In this document: positions 35,989 through 44,784 of the stretch, piece after piece
Position numbering within the stretch: position 1 is the stretch's first letter
How the letters are laid out: every line of letters starts with the position of its first letter
Source of the DNA: an uncultured Planococcus sp.
GTDB taxonomy: Bacteria > Bacillota > Bacilli > Bacillales_A > Planococcaceae
Assembly: GCA_947493585.1 (NCBI GenBank)
Contig: CANLRI010000001.1
Span: forward strand, 1,736,001 to 1,800,000
Length of the DNA: 64,000 nt
Direction: 5' to 3'
Notes under the pieces: generated by a model
Databases searched by the model: none
Seen by the model: only the letters and a program-made list of their open reading frames with translations
Told to the model about the DNA's origin: nothing
Program-made: the position numbers and the translations under genes

Positions 35989-36243
35989 TTAAGGTGTACT
36001 CCAAAATAATGTAGAGATAAATGGAATAATGATGGCTAAAAGAAGAACTAGAGAATTTCCAACTAAGCCCATTACTCTGAGTGATCTGTTCTTGGCAAAG
36101 AGTGCAGCCACGATTCCGATAAGCGGCAGTAGCATAGCTACAATCATAGCTGAATTAGAGAATAGATTTTTATTAAAGAACCAAACTGCATAAACAGCCA
36201 AAGAAATCAAAAACGCTCCGATTGATATTGTTCCTGAGTTCAT
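35989..36243 (-). CDS. small three-span membrane protein, function unknown
   Basis: 84 residues with three predicted spans and a short basic loop (FAKNRSLRVMG). Its ATG overlaps the acetyltransferase stop by one base, so the two are translationally coupled. No family recognised. Confidence 0.62.
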   Translation of the reverse strand: MNSGTISIGAFLISLAVYAVWFFNKNLFSNSAMIVAMLLPLIGIVAALFAKNRSLRVMGLVGNSLVLLLAIIIPFISTLFWSTP

Positions 36244-36829
36244 TATTGTTTACCTCCTCCGGTCGCAGAATCGAATTCACTTTTTAAAATGGAAAAGATT
36301 TTGGTGTCCCGAAATTCTCCTTTGATGCGTTCATTCTTTCTCAGAACACCTTCGAAGCTCATTCCAGCTTTCAACATGACTTTTTCAGAACCGATATTGT
36401 CTACATCACATCCGCCTTCGATCTGGTTCAACTGAAGCTCATCAAAACCATATGCAAGAACTTCCCGCAATGCTTCTGTCGCGATCCCGGCTCCCCAAAA
36501 ATTGCGGTTTAACACATAGCCTATCTCTGCTTTTTGGTGTTCATTTGACCAGTCAACCAGCGAACAGGTGCCGATGACTTTCTCACCTTCTTTATAGACA
36601 ATCGCCCATACACCGCTTTGGCCATCTTTATATCCGTCCAAAGTCGGCTGCAGGAAGTTGGACAAGTTTCTTCTTTTGAATCGTTCTTCTCCCACGTCAT
36701 ACGGTGCGCCACTTCAGGATCGGATGAGAATTCGAGCACATCATCGAGGTCTTGTCGTGTCACTTTTCTTAATAAAAGACGATCCGTTTCAAATGATGGT
36801 ATGTCTTTTAAGTGGTTTTCAATTTTCAT
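36243..36829 (-). pseudogene. RimJ/RimL-type GNAT acetyltransferase, frameshifted
   Basis: The N-terminal part (FETDRLLLRKVTRQDLDDVL) and the C-terminal part (NFLQPTLDGYKDGQSGVWAI, then GYVLNRNFWGAGIATEALR and VMLKAGMSFEGVLRKNERIKG) are one RimJ/RimL-like protein in two frames. The break is near 36660-36675, after NDSKEET; a single missing base explains it. Restored length is about 195 residues, normal for the family. GGAGG precedes the ATG. Genuine inactivation or sequencing error. Confidence 0.85.
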
Positions 36830-36882
36830 GGTGAACCTCCTTACATGTTAATAAGCTTTACTAACTTCGCCTGAGATGGATT

Positions 36883-37065
36883 TTATAGTTCATCCTTTTC
36901 ATTTTCTTTCAGCCTCTTGTTTTCCTCTTCTAACTGTTGAATTCTCTTTTCCATTTCAGACTCGCGATTTCCCTTGGATTTCTGCATGCGGTCTATTCCA
37001 TATAAGACCAACACAATCCAAATAACCGAAAACACGACCCAAATAATTGGTGGATCAAATGACAT
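36883..37065 (-). CDS. 60-residue membrane-anchored coiled-coil protein
   Basis: One N-terminal span (IIWVVFSVIWIVLVLYGI) and a highly charged helix with heptad spacing (EMEKRIQQLEEENKRLKENE). The layout resembles PspB-like or small scaffold proteins, but I do not recognise the family. GGAGG precedes the ATG. Confidence 0.6.
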   Translation of the reverse strand: MSFDPPIIWVVFSVIWIVLVLYGIDRMQKSKGNRESEMEKRIQQLEEENKRLKENEKDEL

Positions 37066-37113
37066 TGAAATCCTCCTTTTCAGCTTTAATGGCTAGACAA
37101 TGTGCTCTTCGCT

Positions 37114-37554
37114 TTATTTAAGATTCAAGCTCATGCTGACAGTCCTTGTTGCAAATCCCATGTTCTCATACATACGCACGGCTGGATTTTCCACTTTCGC
37201 ACTTAACCGGACTTCTGCATGCCCTTCCTGTTGAAAATGCTCAATGGCCGTATTCATCAAACGTTTTGAATATCCTTTGCCACGATCTTGTTGTCGGATA
37301 TACAATTCGTAGATAAACCCGATCGGCTTTTCAGTAAACTGGTCTTTTGTGGTACCTACTAGAACCCAACCAATGATTTCAGCTTTCTCTTCTACAATAA
37401 AATAAAAACCGCCTTTATCTAATAGAGGCTGAACTAAACTTTCGACTTTTTCACTTGAAGGCATCACTTCGCCTAAAGTTCCATCATAAATAGCTTGTGG
37501 CGATAAAGGTAAAAGGATATTTAAGTCATTAGAATCGGCTTTTCTGATGAGCAT
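37114..37554 (-). CDS. GNAT-family N-acetyltransferase
   Basis: 146 residues. The acetyl-CoA loop is YIRQQDRGKGYSKRLMNTAI (R/Q-x-x-G-x-G/S), followed by VRLSAKVENPAVRMYENMGF, the typical motif B/end of the fold. AAAGGGGAG lies before the ATG. Monocistronic; substrate unknown. Confidence 0.9.
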   Translation of the reverse strand: MLIRKADSNDLNILLPLSPQAIYDGTLGEVMPSSEKVESLVQPLLDKGGFYFIVEEKAEIIGWVLVGTTKDQFTEKPIGFIYELYIRQQDRGKGYSKRLMNTAIEHFQQEGHAEVRLSAKVENPAVRMYENMGFATRTVSMSLNLK

Positions 37555-37778
37555 ATATAATAAACTCCCCTTTCGTGTAGATGAGTCCTTATTTTACCAT
37601 CTTATTAATCGGTGATAAGCGATTGTAGACAAATATGTGATGTATTAATCAGATGACTGTAAGTGCTTGCCGGTTAATTCGATGCACTGCACATACATTA
37701 ATTTTAAAAAAGCTTATAATAGGATTCAGTATATAAGGGTACAGATAATAAAATACGAGCCTCTGGAGGATGAAAGTC

Positions 37779-38516
37779 ATGGAATCAGCCATATTTTGGG
37801 GTGCCGTTGCTGGCGCAGCCAACCTGCTTGGCGCGATACTGGTCTTATTTGTCCCGTTCTCGCAACGATTCATCGCTTACGTGATGGCTCTTGGGACTGG
37901 TGCATTGATTGGCGTGGTCAGTTTTGAACTATTGGGAAAAGCGATGGAATTAGGCGGGCTTAAGGAAATAGCGTTGGGGTTTTTAGGAGGCGCCGCTATC
38001 TTTACTGCGTTTGATGCGATTGTCAGCCGAAAAGGCGGCAGGCACCGCAAGCGGTCAGGCCATGGCAGTGAGCAACCTGCTAGTTCCGAGGAAGGAACAG
38101 GGCTTGCCATTTTTATCGGAACCGTCATGGATGCCATACCTGAATCCGCCATGATCGGACTTGGAATCGCACAAGGCGGCACTTTAGGCGTCGCGTTGAT
38201 AACGGCTATCTTTTTAAGCAATTTACCTGAAGGCATATCGAGTACAACCGGCTTGAAAAAATCGGGATATGCGACAAAGAAAGTGATATCCATGTGGATC
38301 GCAGTTCTCATCGCCTCTACGCTTAGTTCACTTGTGGGCTTTTCTGTACTGGATCAAGCATCCGAATCAGCACAAGCCGTCATTTCATCATTCGCCGCAG
38401 GTGCAATCATAGCCATGGTCGCCTCCACGATGATGCCCGAAGCCCATGAAAAGGGCGGGCCGATTGTAGGATTAATTACGGCGATGGGGATCTTCATTAC
38501 CTTATTGTTAAGGTAA
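37779..38516 (+). CDS. ZIP-family metal transporter
   Basis: About 245 residues, seven to eight spans, with a cytoplasmic charged loop (RKGGRHRKRSGHG) in the middle. The ZIP core is seen in IGTVMDAIPESAMIGLGIA and FLSNLPEGISSTTGL, whose polar and acidic residues bind the metal. ZIP proteins bring divalent metals (Zn, Fe, Mn) into the cytoplasm. GGAGG nine bases before ATG 37779 makes that start better than the ATG immediately after the ribosome site. Confidence 0.88.
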   Translation: MESAIFWGAVAGAANLLGAILVLFVPFSQRFIAYVMALGTGALIGVVSFELLGKAMELGGLKEIALGFLGGAAIFTAFDAIVSRKGGRHRKRSGHGSEQPASSEEGTGLAIFIGTVMDAIPESAMIGLGIAQGGTLGVALITAIFLSNLPEGISSTTGLKKSGYATKKVISMWIAVLIASTLSSLVGFSVLDQASESAQAVISSFAAGAIIAMVASTMMPEAHEKGGPIVGLITAMGIFITLLLR

Positions 38517-38625
38517 ACCAACTTATTGTATTTAGTGATTTCTTAATCAGGTAGCTGAATCAGAATCACCTTTATACCGTACTGTTTTCCATTGGCTGAA
38601 TACATCTTTCGGTTCTTTTCCCAAG

Positions 38626-38679
38626 AAAATAAAGGAAGGATTGATTTATCCACAGATAATTCGATCCTTCCTTTATTTT
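38626..38679. terminator. bidirectional terminator
   Basis: A perfect 16-bp stem AAAATAAAGGAAGGAT / ATCCTTCCTTTATTTT around a 22-base loop, between the convergent ZIP transporter gene and the gene ending at 38755. Confidence 0.85.
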
Positions 38680-38754
38680 GCATATAGCTTAGGCTAGCGA
38701 ATATGAATTCAACATTCAATTCGATCCCCCCCAACCAAGAACTTTATATAGGCT

Positions 38755-39405
38755 TTATAAAATCCGCGTTTTATTACCACCTGTCAGTTTAATATGGATA
38801 CTGAATGACATCCCTGAATCGATGTGGTTGGGAACGTTCGATAAGTCGAGCAACTCCTCTAGATGAACATTCTTTTGACTATTAGCCGCTATTGTAACCG
38901 TGTATGGACCTGCCAAATTCATTAGCGACTCCATCCGCATGTCATCCTCGCTGAAAAAAGAATCGATAAATTCCAATTCAACTGTTACAGCCTCATTGCT
39001 GTGATTATGTAATATCAGATTGCATTCGGCATCCATATTATTATCTATCGTAACAAAATTGCACTGGCCGTCTCCATCACACGAGATGGCTGCAACGCCC
39101 GTGGCTAAAGTTTCCTGATACACGTTGATTAATAGATTCGGTAAAAACATATAGACAAGTATTACTGCAAACAACATCCGAAATCGATACTTTTCCAGGC
39201 TATTGAACAACAAAATGATAGCGCCAATAAACATCAGAGAACCAATGATTCCCATGAAATTATATCCATCACGACCTTGAATAGGGAATGACATAAAGAT
39301 GAGCTTGGCTTCCTTCATCGTATTGTTGGGGAGCGGAAAAAACAAGAACATGCATATAGCGAAGACAATGAACGAACCAACGAATGCCGCTTTATTTTTA
39401 ATCAT
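38755..39405 (-). CDS. membrane protein with an extracytoplasmic domain, function unknown
   Basis: 216 residues: three or four spans in the first 100 residues and a soluble domain with CDGDGQCNFV and NLILHNHSNEAVTVELEF, which reads like an immunoglobulin-type beta sandwich. It lies 25 bases after a lipoprotein gene on the same strand, so both may act together at the cell surface. No family recognised. Confidence 0.6.
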   Translation of the reverse strand: MIKNKAAFVGSFIVFAICMFLFFPLPNNTMKEAKLIFMSFPIQGRDGYNFMGIIGSLMFIGAIILLFNSLEKYRFRMLFAVILVYMFLPNLLINVYQETLATGVAAISCDGDGQCNFVTIDNNMDAECNLILHNHSNEAVTVELEFIDSFFSEDDMRMESLMNLAGPYTVTIAANSQKNVHLEELLDLSNVPNHIDSGMSFSIHIKLTGGNKTRIL

Positions 39406-39430
39406 GGTTTATCCTCTCTTCTTGTCATAA

Positions 39431-40174
39431 TCATTTTCCTTTGGATGTATCGTTTTTTCCTAAAATAATACTACGCGTCAAGTTGAGCATATCCTCTTGA
39501 ACCTGCTCAGTGTTTCTTTGTTGGTCAATCAAATAACCAATATGGTAAACGAAGCCATCATGGTAGGAGTAAAATTCATTAGCGGCGGTGCCAACCACAT
39601 TCAACTTTTCTTCTGCTTCATCATACTCATAATATCGGTACAATAAAGCACTATTTGTCGTCAGCACTTGCTGGAAAATGAAATCATTCCCGCTCAGCTC
39701 TTGTTTTTCAAATCGATTTCCGATCGAATCGGTTGCTTCTGCAACTTCATAATTCTCAACAGGATTTTCTTCCACTTCAGTTACTGAGATGATGAAAAAC
39801 TCATCTTCAATGCCGTCTTCCGATTTCCCGATGTAGCTTAGCTGGACTTGATGAATCACTTTTCCGGTTCGGTCTTCGGAAGTGACCACATATGCATGTT
39901 CCTCACCTACTTCAAAAGGCAGTAAATCAGGATCGACCTCTTTTTCAGGCAGTTGATGTTCACCTAAAATCGACGGAGGCAAACCTTCTGTCCCTGAAGG
40001 TTTAAAAAACTCCACATGTTCTCTCTCATCCAAGCCGTCATAAGATTTAAAGTTTTCACTATAGGTCAGCCCAGTTCCTTCTACTTCCTCTAATCCATTA
40101 GCAGTGCTAGAGCAGCCGCCGCATACTAAAGAGATCAGCAAAGCCGATAGGATGGGCATTAATGGTTTTGTCAT
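39431..40174 (-). CDS. predicted lipoprotein, function unknown
   Basis: 247 residues with a signal peptide ending LVCGGC (lipidated Cys21) followed by SSTANG, and an acidic beta-rich domain (EEHAYVVTSEDRTGKVIHQV, DEFFIISVTEVEENP). No catalytic motif is visible. It is followed by the membrane protein gene at 38755 and preceded by a second, amber-interrupted lipoprotein gene. Confidence 0.68.
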   Translation of the reverse strand: MTKPLMPILSALLISLVCGGCSSTANGLEEVEGTGLTYSENFKSYDGLDEREHVEFFKPSGTEGLPPSILGEHQLPEKEVDPDLLPFEVGEEHAYVVTSEDRTGKVIHQVQLSYIGKSEDGIEDEFFIISVTEVEENPVENYEVAEATDSIGNRFEKQELSGNDFIFQQVLTTNSALLYRYYEYDEAEEKLNVVGTAANEFYSYHDGFVYHIGYLIDQQRNTEQVQEDMLNLTRSIILGKNDTSKGK

Positions 40175-40233
40175 TTACGTTTTGACCCTCCCTAAATATA
40201 GATTTATGTGAATACATGATCTCGTAAAATCCG

Positions 40234-40608
40234 TTAGATTCCTGACACCACATCAATTGGCGTAGCTTCGCCATTTACGAAAATCTCAATAATTTCGTGA
40301 TCTTCATCGAGGGTCAATTTATAGATCGTCTGCTTAGAGAGGTCACCCGCCTCTCCGGCCACATTCAAATTCACCTTTATCGTTTCCCCGTCTTCTTCAA
40401 TATCGGCAGCCACAAGCTCTGCAAACTGATAAACAACGTAACTAATATCATCTCCTTCGTTAATAAGCTGGAGCTGGGCCGTGGGATCAATTACGTTCTG
40501 CAATTCTTCCTAAGCCATTTCCAGTTCACTGAAACTGAGTGTAGAAGGAGTTGAACTGCACGCTGCTAATAGGATCGAACTTGCTAGTAGGGATAATGCT
40601 TTTTTCAA
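40234..40608 (-). pseudogene. small lipoprotein gene interrupted by in-frame TAG
   Basis: From TTG 40608 (GGAGG seven bases upstream) one frame encodes a signal peptide with lipobox LAAC (MKKALSLLASSILLAACSST), then TAG at codon 33 (40510-40512), then an uninterrupted acidic domain (EELQNVIDPTAQLQLI, VVYQFAELVAADIEEDGETI). No base is gained or lost. Without the stop it would be a 124-residue lipoprotein. Translation from an internal TTG would give a cytoplasmic fragment. Confidence 0.8.
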
Positions 40609-40681
40609 CTTAGTGCCTCCTAATATATGAAGTCGTCAATCTTTTGGGAAACTTGATTCCAAAGAAGCACCTATTAATCAA

Positions 40682-41485
40682 TCAATCTTCGCTTTCACTG
40701 AAAAACTTATCTACGTCTTTTGCGATTGCCCGAATATCCAGATCAGGATCTTTTAATAAAGTATTGATTGTTTGACGCAGCAGCAGATGCCGTTTCTCCG
40801 CAGCTTCGACTTTATAAAGGCCGATATGATTCTCAAGGATACTTGTGACGGTTTGCCTGACGAATACATCTTCGTGATTGCTCAGCTTTAACAGATTAGT
40901 GAAATACCATCCATAGTCTTCAGGCCACATAAAATTCAATAGCATTTCTTCAATTGCCATTACATCTGTTCCAAAGAAAACTCGTTCCGCTTCTTCCTGG
41001 CTAACGCCTTCCCAATTCTCATCATCTAAATTAGTAGCTGGTGCTTCAGCAATAAGTTGGCTTAAAAAGTCATCAAAGTTATTGGCTACCCGCATTTTCG
41101 CTTGGGAGTCCACCTCCAAATAAATGACTGGTGGATTTTGGGTGTCCTCGCCGTAATCCAATACAAAGAAGCCATTGCCGTCTCCACTTATCACAAGGAT
41201 ATCGCCACGTAATCCCCATTCTTCTATTAAATAATCAGAGCTCAAGTTGCCATCTGTTTCAAGGCCGAGAAGGTGATCAATTTCTATTAGCTCAACTTCA
41301 GGGGTTGGTTCAGCTACCCTAACCCAACGATATTGCAAGGGTCCCCCATTTTGTTGCAAAAGTACTTCTTTATACGAAGCGGGTATGACTTTGCCTATCT
41401 CCTGCTCAATCGCCGTTAACTCGTCTCGAGTAATTTCCGCGGTTTCTTTGGATTCAGTGACATCCTGCTTTAACCAGAATTCCAT
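40682..41485 (-). CDS. SMI1/KNR4 (SUKH) family protein
   Basis: 267 residues. The SUKH domain spans about 15-145: IEQEIGKVIPASYKEVLLQQNGG is the family signature, followed by the LLGLET and LVISGDGNGFFVLDY strands. The C-terminal ~100 residues are helical (ILENHIGLYKVEAAEKRHLLL). SUKH proteins often act as immunity proteins against polymorphic toxins, but no toxin is adjacent. The ATG lies shortly after GGGAGG. Confidence 0.88.
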   Translation of the reverse strand: MEFWLKQDVTESKETAEITRDELTAIEQEIGKVIPASYKEVLLQQNGGPLQYRWVRVAEPTPEVELIEIDHLLGLETDGNLSSDYLIEEWGLRGDILVISGDGNGFFVLDYGEDTQNPPVIYLEVDSQAKMRVANNFDDFLSQLIAEAPATNLDDENWEGVSQEEAERVFFGTDVMAIEEMLLNFMWPEDYGWYFTNLLKLSNHEDVFVRQTVTSILENHIGLYKVEAAEKRHLLLRQTINTLLKDPDLDIRAIAKDVDKFFSESED

Positions 41486-41823
41486 TCCCTACCTCCCGTA
41501 AACTGTTTATCTGTTCCCTATTCATTCAATTGTTTAAATCAAGACCGGCAAATAAACTAAAAACTCATTTCATCAGTAATAGAAATCTAATGGAATGAGT
41601 TTGAAGCTAACTATTTCAGTTTTTGAAAAATGGTCCAAATAAAATTGTAATATTCAATCTATCATTAGATTACCACTAGAATTTGGAAAGTAAATATTAG
41701 TTAGAAAATATGCCAATACTAGCCACAAGGAGCTTACTTAACGGACGTAATCGATAACTGATTACCGAGGTCTCATCTTATTAGAACGGTTTTTAATATA
41801 GAAAACCAAAAAACCCCAAATAC
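41486..41823. other. 338-base intergenic region with one hairpin
   Basis: No gene seen. AAACTCATTTCAT / ATGGAATGAGTTT (about 41562-41605) forms a 13-bp stem with one G-T pair; it lacks a clear T-run. Confidence 0.4.
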
Positions 41824-42105
41824 CTAATCTCCGAATGAGAAACCAAAAAGAGTAATGAAAAACAATACAAGTAACGTGACGCTAATAATTGTTGATATCC
41901 AAGGTACGATGACGCTGCTGCCGGATTCTTTTGTAATCCCAACTATGCCAAATAGTATCCCCAAAGGTGCGGTTACAATTGCATACAAAATAATCGTTAG
42001 CGCTCCTAACCCATTAACAAACAACATGGTTACGATCGAGATAATTTGAATGAAGAGAATCAATAACATTGCAAAAGAAATTTTGCCCATATTAGTTCTT
42101 GGCAC
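41824..42105 (-). CDS. small three-span membrane protein, function unknown
   Basis: 93 residues, three hydrophobic segments (about 8-28, 32-54, 62-88) with few charges. AAGGAGG precedes the ATG. No family recognised. Confidence 0.62.
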   Translation of the reverse strand: MPRTNMGKISFAMLLILFIQIISIVTMLFVNGLGALTIILYAIVTAPLGILFGIVGITKESGSSVIVPWISTIISVTLLVLFFITLFGFSFGD

Positions 42106-42190
42106 AGAATTCCTCCTTTAAGCAAATCTGTACAGATATCGCGAAATTTTACTGTGATGGCAATTTAGCTATATCTCTTAAAAATTCATG

Positions 42191-42654
42191 TTAATACTTA
42201 TTAAGACGTTGAATTTCGAGTGAAACCCCTGCCTCTTCCAGTAAATTCATGATAAGTTCTCTCGATACACTCGAAGGCATAATAAACCGATAACGCTTAT
42301 TGTCATCTAAAATAAACAACAATGTCCCGTTGTCCTGAAAAAATGAATGAGAAGTGGGTTCTTCATTTACTTCGACGCTTTTGATATCAACTATATTGAG
42401 TTGAAAATTATTTTTATGCTTTAGTAGTTCTAGTTGATCGTTTTGATATTGTTTTCGCTGCGCTCAGCTGAATTTTTGTAAATCATATCACCCAACATGT
42501 AAATCAAACCCGAATAGGAAAACCAAACGTCATTGTCTTCATCGAATTTATAGTCAATTTTAAAGAAGAAAAGCTTCCCTTCTTTAATAAACACTTTATA
42601 GCTCTTATCGAATGTAAAAGTACTTGGCTTCTTTAAATAAAATGATTGATGCAT
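42191..42654 (-). pseudogene. unknown protein gene with a frameshift
   Basis: From ATG 42654 (GAGGAG six bases upstream) the frame runs to KNSAE and then into a wrong frame ending at TAG. In another frame it continues QRKQYQNDQLELLKHKNNF, and IVDIKSVEVNEEPTSHSFF, to NKRYRFIMPSSVSRELIMNL and TAA 42191. One missing base near 42465-42475 (around GCTGAGCGCAG) explains it. The restored ~155-residue protein has a beta-rich, YcxB-like or PH-like look, without a firm match. Confidence 0.68.
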
Positions 42655-42727
42655 CTTCTTCTCCTCTAATGATTGATTAATCGGCATATATAATTCAATA
42701 CATTATTAAAAATCACTAAACTCTTCA

Positions 42728-43552
42728 TCAGGTCTCAAAAAGCACACCATTTAACGCATCCACATATCGTTTCGCTGATTTTTGCACGGCTTCCATTGCA
42801 TCCTTCGCCAAGATTCGGTGAAAAGCATCATATACCCGGTCGAAGCGTATTTCGTTTAATTGTGCTGCCATTCTTTCGATAGTGGACGCAGGCAACGGAA
42901 TGAAGTTCGGATAGCTATACATAAAACTGACCCACTCGCGGTCTGCAACGACGCGGACGATATCGCCTGTCAGTAATACGCCTTTGCCGTCATTCCCATC
43001 TTTCCATTCCAGAATGGCTGCGCCTTTAAAATGGCCACCGATCCGGTGCAGCGTAAACCCTTCTGCAACTTCGAGCGATTCGCCTGACCAAAAGATGATG
43101 CGATCGCTGGGTCTCGTCACCCATTGCTTATCGTCTTCGTGAATATAGATTGCCGCATCGAAAGCTTCAGCCCATTCCACTTGAGTCGAATAATAATGGG
43201 GATGGGACAAGGCAATGGCATCGATTCCCCCCAGAGCCTTAATTGTTTCAATAGTTTGAGCGTCGAGATATGTTATGCAATCCCACATAATATTGAAGTT
43301 CTCTCCTTGCACCAAGTACGAAGTTTGACCAATCGCAAAACTTGGCACCGTCGTGATACTTGAGAGCCCTCGTTCTTCCGACGAAATCTCATTCTGATAA
43401 GCAGTGGATTGAACCATCTCTTCCAAAGTCGTCCAACTTTGCCCTTTTACGCTCACGTATTGCCGTTCTTCTTTACAGATTGAACAATGCTCTGGCGCTG
43501 ACGCAACACTTTCGGTTTGAACGCCACATGTATTGCAAATAAACTTGTTCAT
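42728..43552 (-). CDS. MBL-fold protein with an N-terminal zinc ribbon
   Basis: About 274 residues. An N-terminal rubredoxin-like ribbon holds two Cys pairs (FICNTCGVQ, EHCSICKEE). The metallo-beta-lactamase-like domain has SHPHYYS where HxHxDH is expected, GGHFKGAAIL and LTGDIVRV. The altered first motif (HPHYY, no Asp-His) means it may bind one metal or none. ATG 43552 is preferred because the earlier ATG abuts the ribosome site. Substrate unknown. Confidence 0.82.
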   Translation of the reverse strand: MNKFICNTCGVQTESVASAPEHCSICKEERQYVSVKGQSWTTLEEMVQSTAYQNEISSEERGLSSITTVPSFAIGQTSYLVQGENFNIMWDCITYLDAQTIETIKALGGIDAIALSHPHYYSTQVEWAEAFDAAIYIHEDDKQWVTRPSDRIIFWSGESLEVAEGFTLHRIGGHFKGAAILEWKDGNDGKGVLLTGDIVRVVADREWVSFMYSYPNFIPLPASTIERMAAQLNEIRFDRVYDAFHRILAKDAMEAVQKSAKRYVDALNGVLFET

Positions 43553-43674
43553 ACTCTCCATCCTTCCTACTTCCGATTATCTAGTTAAAATTAGTATATC
43601 CTAAAATTTTCAATTCAAATTCATTCATTGGTCTAATTTTTCAATTTATTTCGCTGGCCGGTAACTAAACACAA

Positions 43675-43719
43675 AAAAGCTGTCGAAACAGCACACGTTC
43701 TCCTGTTTCGACAGCTTTT
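43675..43719 (-). terminator. sorC-family gene terminator
   Basis: A perfect 17-bp stem AAAAGCTGTCGAAACAG / CTGTTTCGACAGCTTTT, followed on the minus strand by TT and T-rich sequence, directly after the regulator stop. Confidence 0.93.
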
Positions 43720-43722
43720 CGC

Positions 43723-44664
43723 TTATAAGATTAAGGAAGCGGTTGTATCATCGATGACCAACACATCAAAGTAGCCGCCTTTTAAAGCGGCTTTAATGCT
43801 TTCCGCTTTATGGGCGCCTTCTACAATGCAGATTACTTCGGGAATGCGCTTGTATTCATCGATATCAAGCCCGATTACCAAATCGTTTAAAGGGTGGTCG
43901 ATTTGTTTTCCGGCTTGGTCGTAAAAACGAGAACCGATATCTCCGACCGCTCCAGCTTTCTTTAAAGAAACTAAACTCTCGTCTTTTAAATAATCCATCG
44001 TGGTCATCGTGGATTGTTCGAACGGATTGCCGATCCCGACAACTGCCATATCCACATTGCGTCCTTCTTCCAGCACCGATGCAATATCTTCTGATTCGAT
44101 CAAGCGCTTTTTTAATTCGGCGTTTTCCACCATTGCTGGGGCGTATAAATATGAACAGGTCGTATTCATCTTTTGGGCCAATTGATACGCCAGCAGATTG
44201 GAATGGATCTCTACAAGTTTGGTTCCCATACCGCCGACCAAGGGAATGATTTTCAGCTGCTGATGCTGTTCGTAAGGGTATTCCTGCACAAATTTCGCTA
44301 AGGTAAGCCCCCACGAGATTCCCAGTCTTTTGACGCCTTTCATATTCTTCGAAACATAGAAAGAGGCGGCTTTTCCTAGTGATTGCTTGACCATTTCAGC
44401 ATCTCGCCCAGCTGATGGGACCACGATGGCTTCTTTCAAGCCGTACTTTTTTTCTAGGCGATTTTCCAGTTCTACGGTGTGCGCATTTTCATCTCTGATG
44501 TAAATTTCGACGATTCCATTTTCCCGTGCCTTATTTAGCAACTTGGAGATCAAAGGACGGGACACACCCACTTTTTTCGCGATTTCTGCCTGTGTGAGCC
44601 CTTCGAAATAATACAATGTCGCTACTTTCACGATTTGCCTGCGCTCGTCCCAATTCATTGTCAT
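43723..44664 (-). CDS. SorC-family sugar-responsive transcriptional regulator
   Basis: About 313 residues: an N-terminal helix-turn-helix (TLYYFEGLTQAEIAKKVGVS, RPLISKLLNKA) and a C-terminal sugar-phosphate-binding domain typical of SorC regulators (GISWGLTLAKFV, PLVGGMG, VVGIGNP, GDIGSRFYD). Start is ATG 44664 or 44658 after AGAAGG. It lies 120 bases downstream of acoL on the same strand. It is the obvious candidate to bind the TTTTACATTTGT motif shared by the aco and PTS promoters (inference). Confidence 0.9.
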   Translation of the reverse strand: MTMNWDERRQIVKVATLYYFEGLTQAEIAKKVGVSRPLISKLLNKARENGIVEIYIRDENAHTVELENRLEKKYGLKEAIVVPSAGRDAEMVKQSLGKAASFYVSKNMKGVKRLGISWGLTLAKFVQEYPYEQHQQLKIIPLVGGMGTKLVEIHSNLLAYQLAQKMNTTCSYLYAPAMVENAELKKRLIESEDIASVLEEGRNVDMAVVGIGNPFEQSTMTTMDYLKDESLVSLKKAGAVGDIGSRFYDQAGKQIDHPLNDLVIGLDIDEYKRIPEVICIVEGAHKAESIKAALKGGYFDVLVIDDTTASLIL

Positions 44665-44784
44665 TGCACCTTCTCTTTTACATAAACTTGAAGGCGGCCA
44701 GTAAACCGCTTTCATTTGTCCGCTACCATTGATTGTATTTGCCAGTTAACACGCTCATCAACAACTATACTACATAAATTGCCT

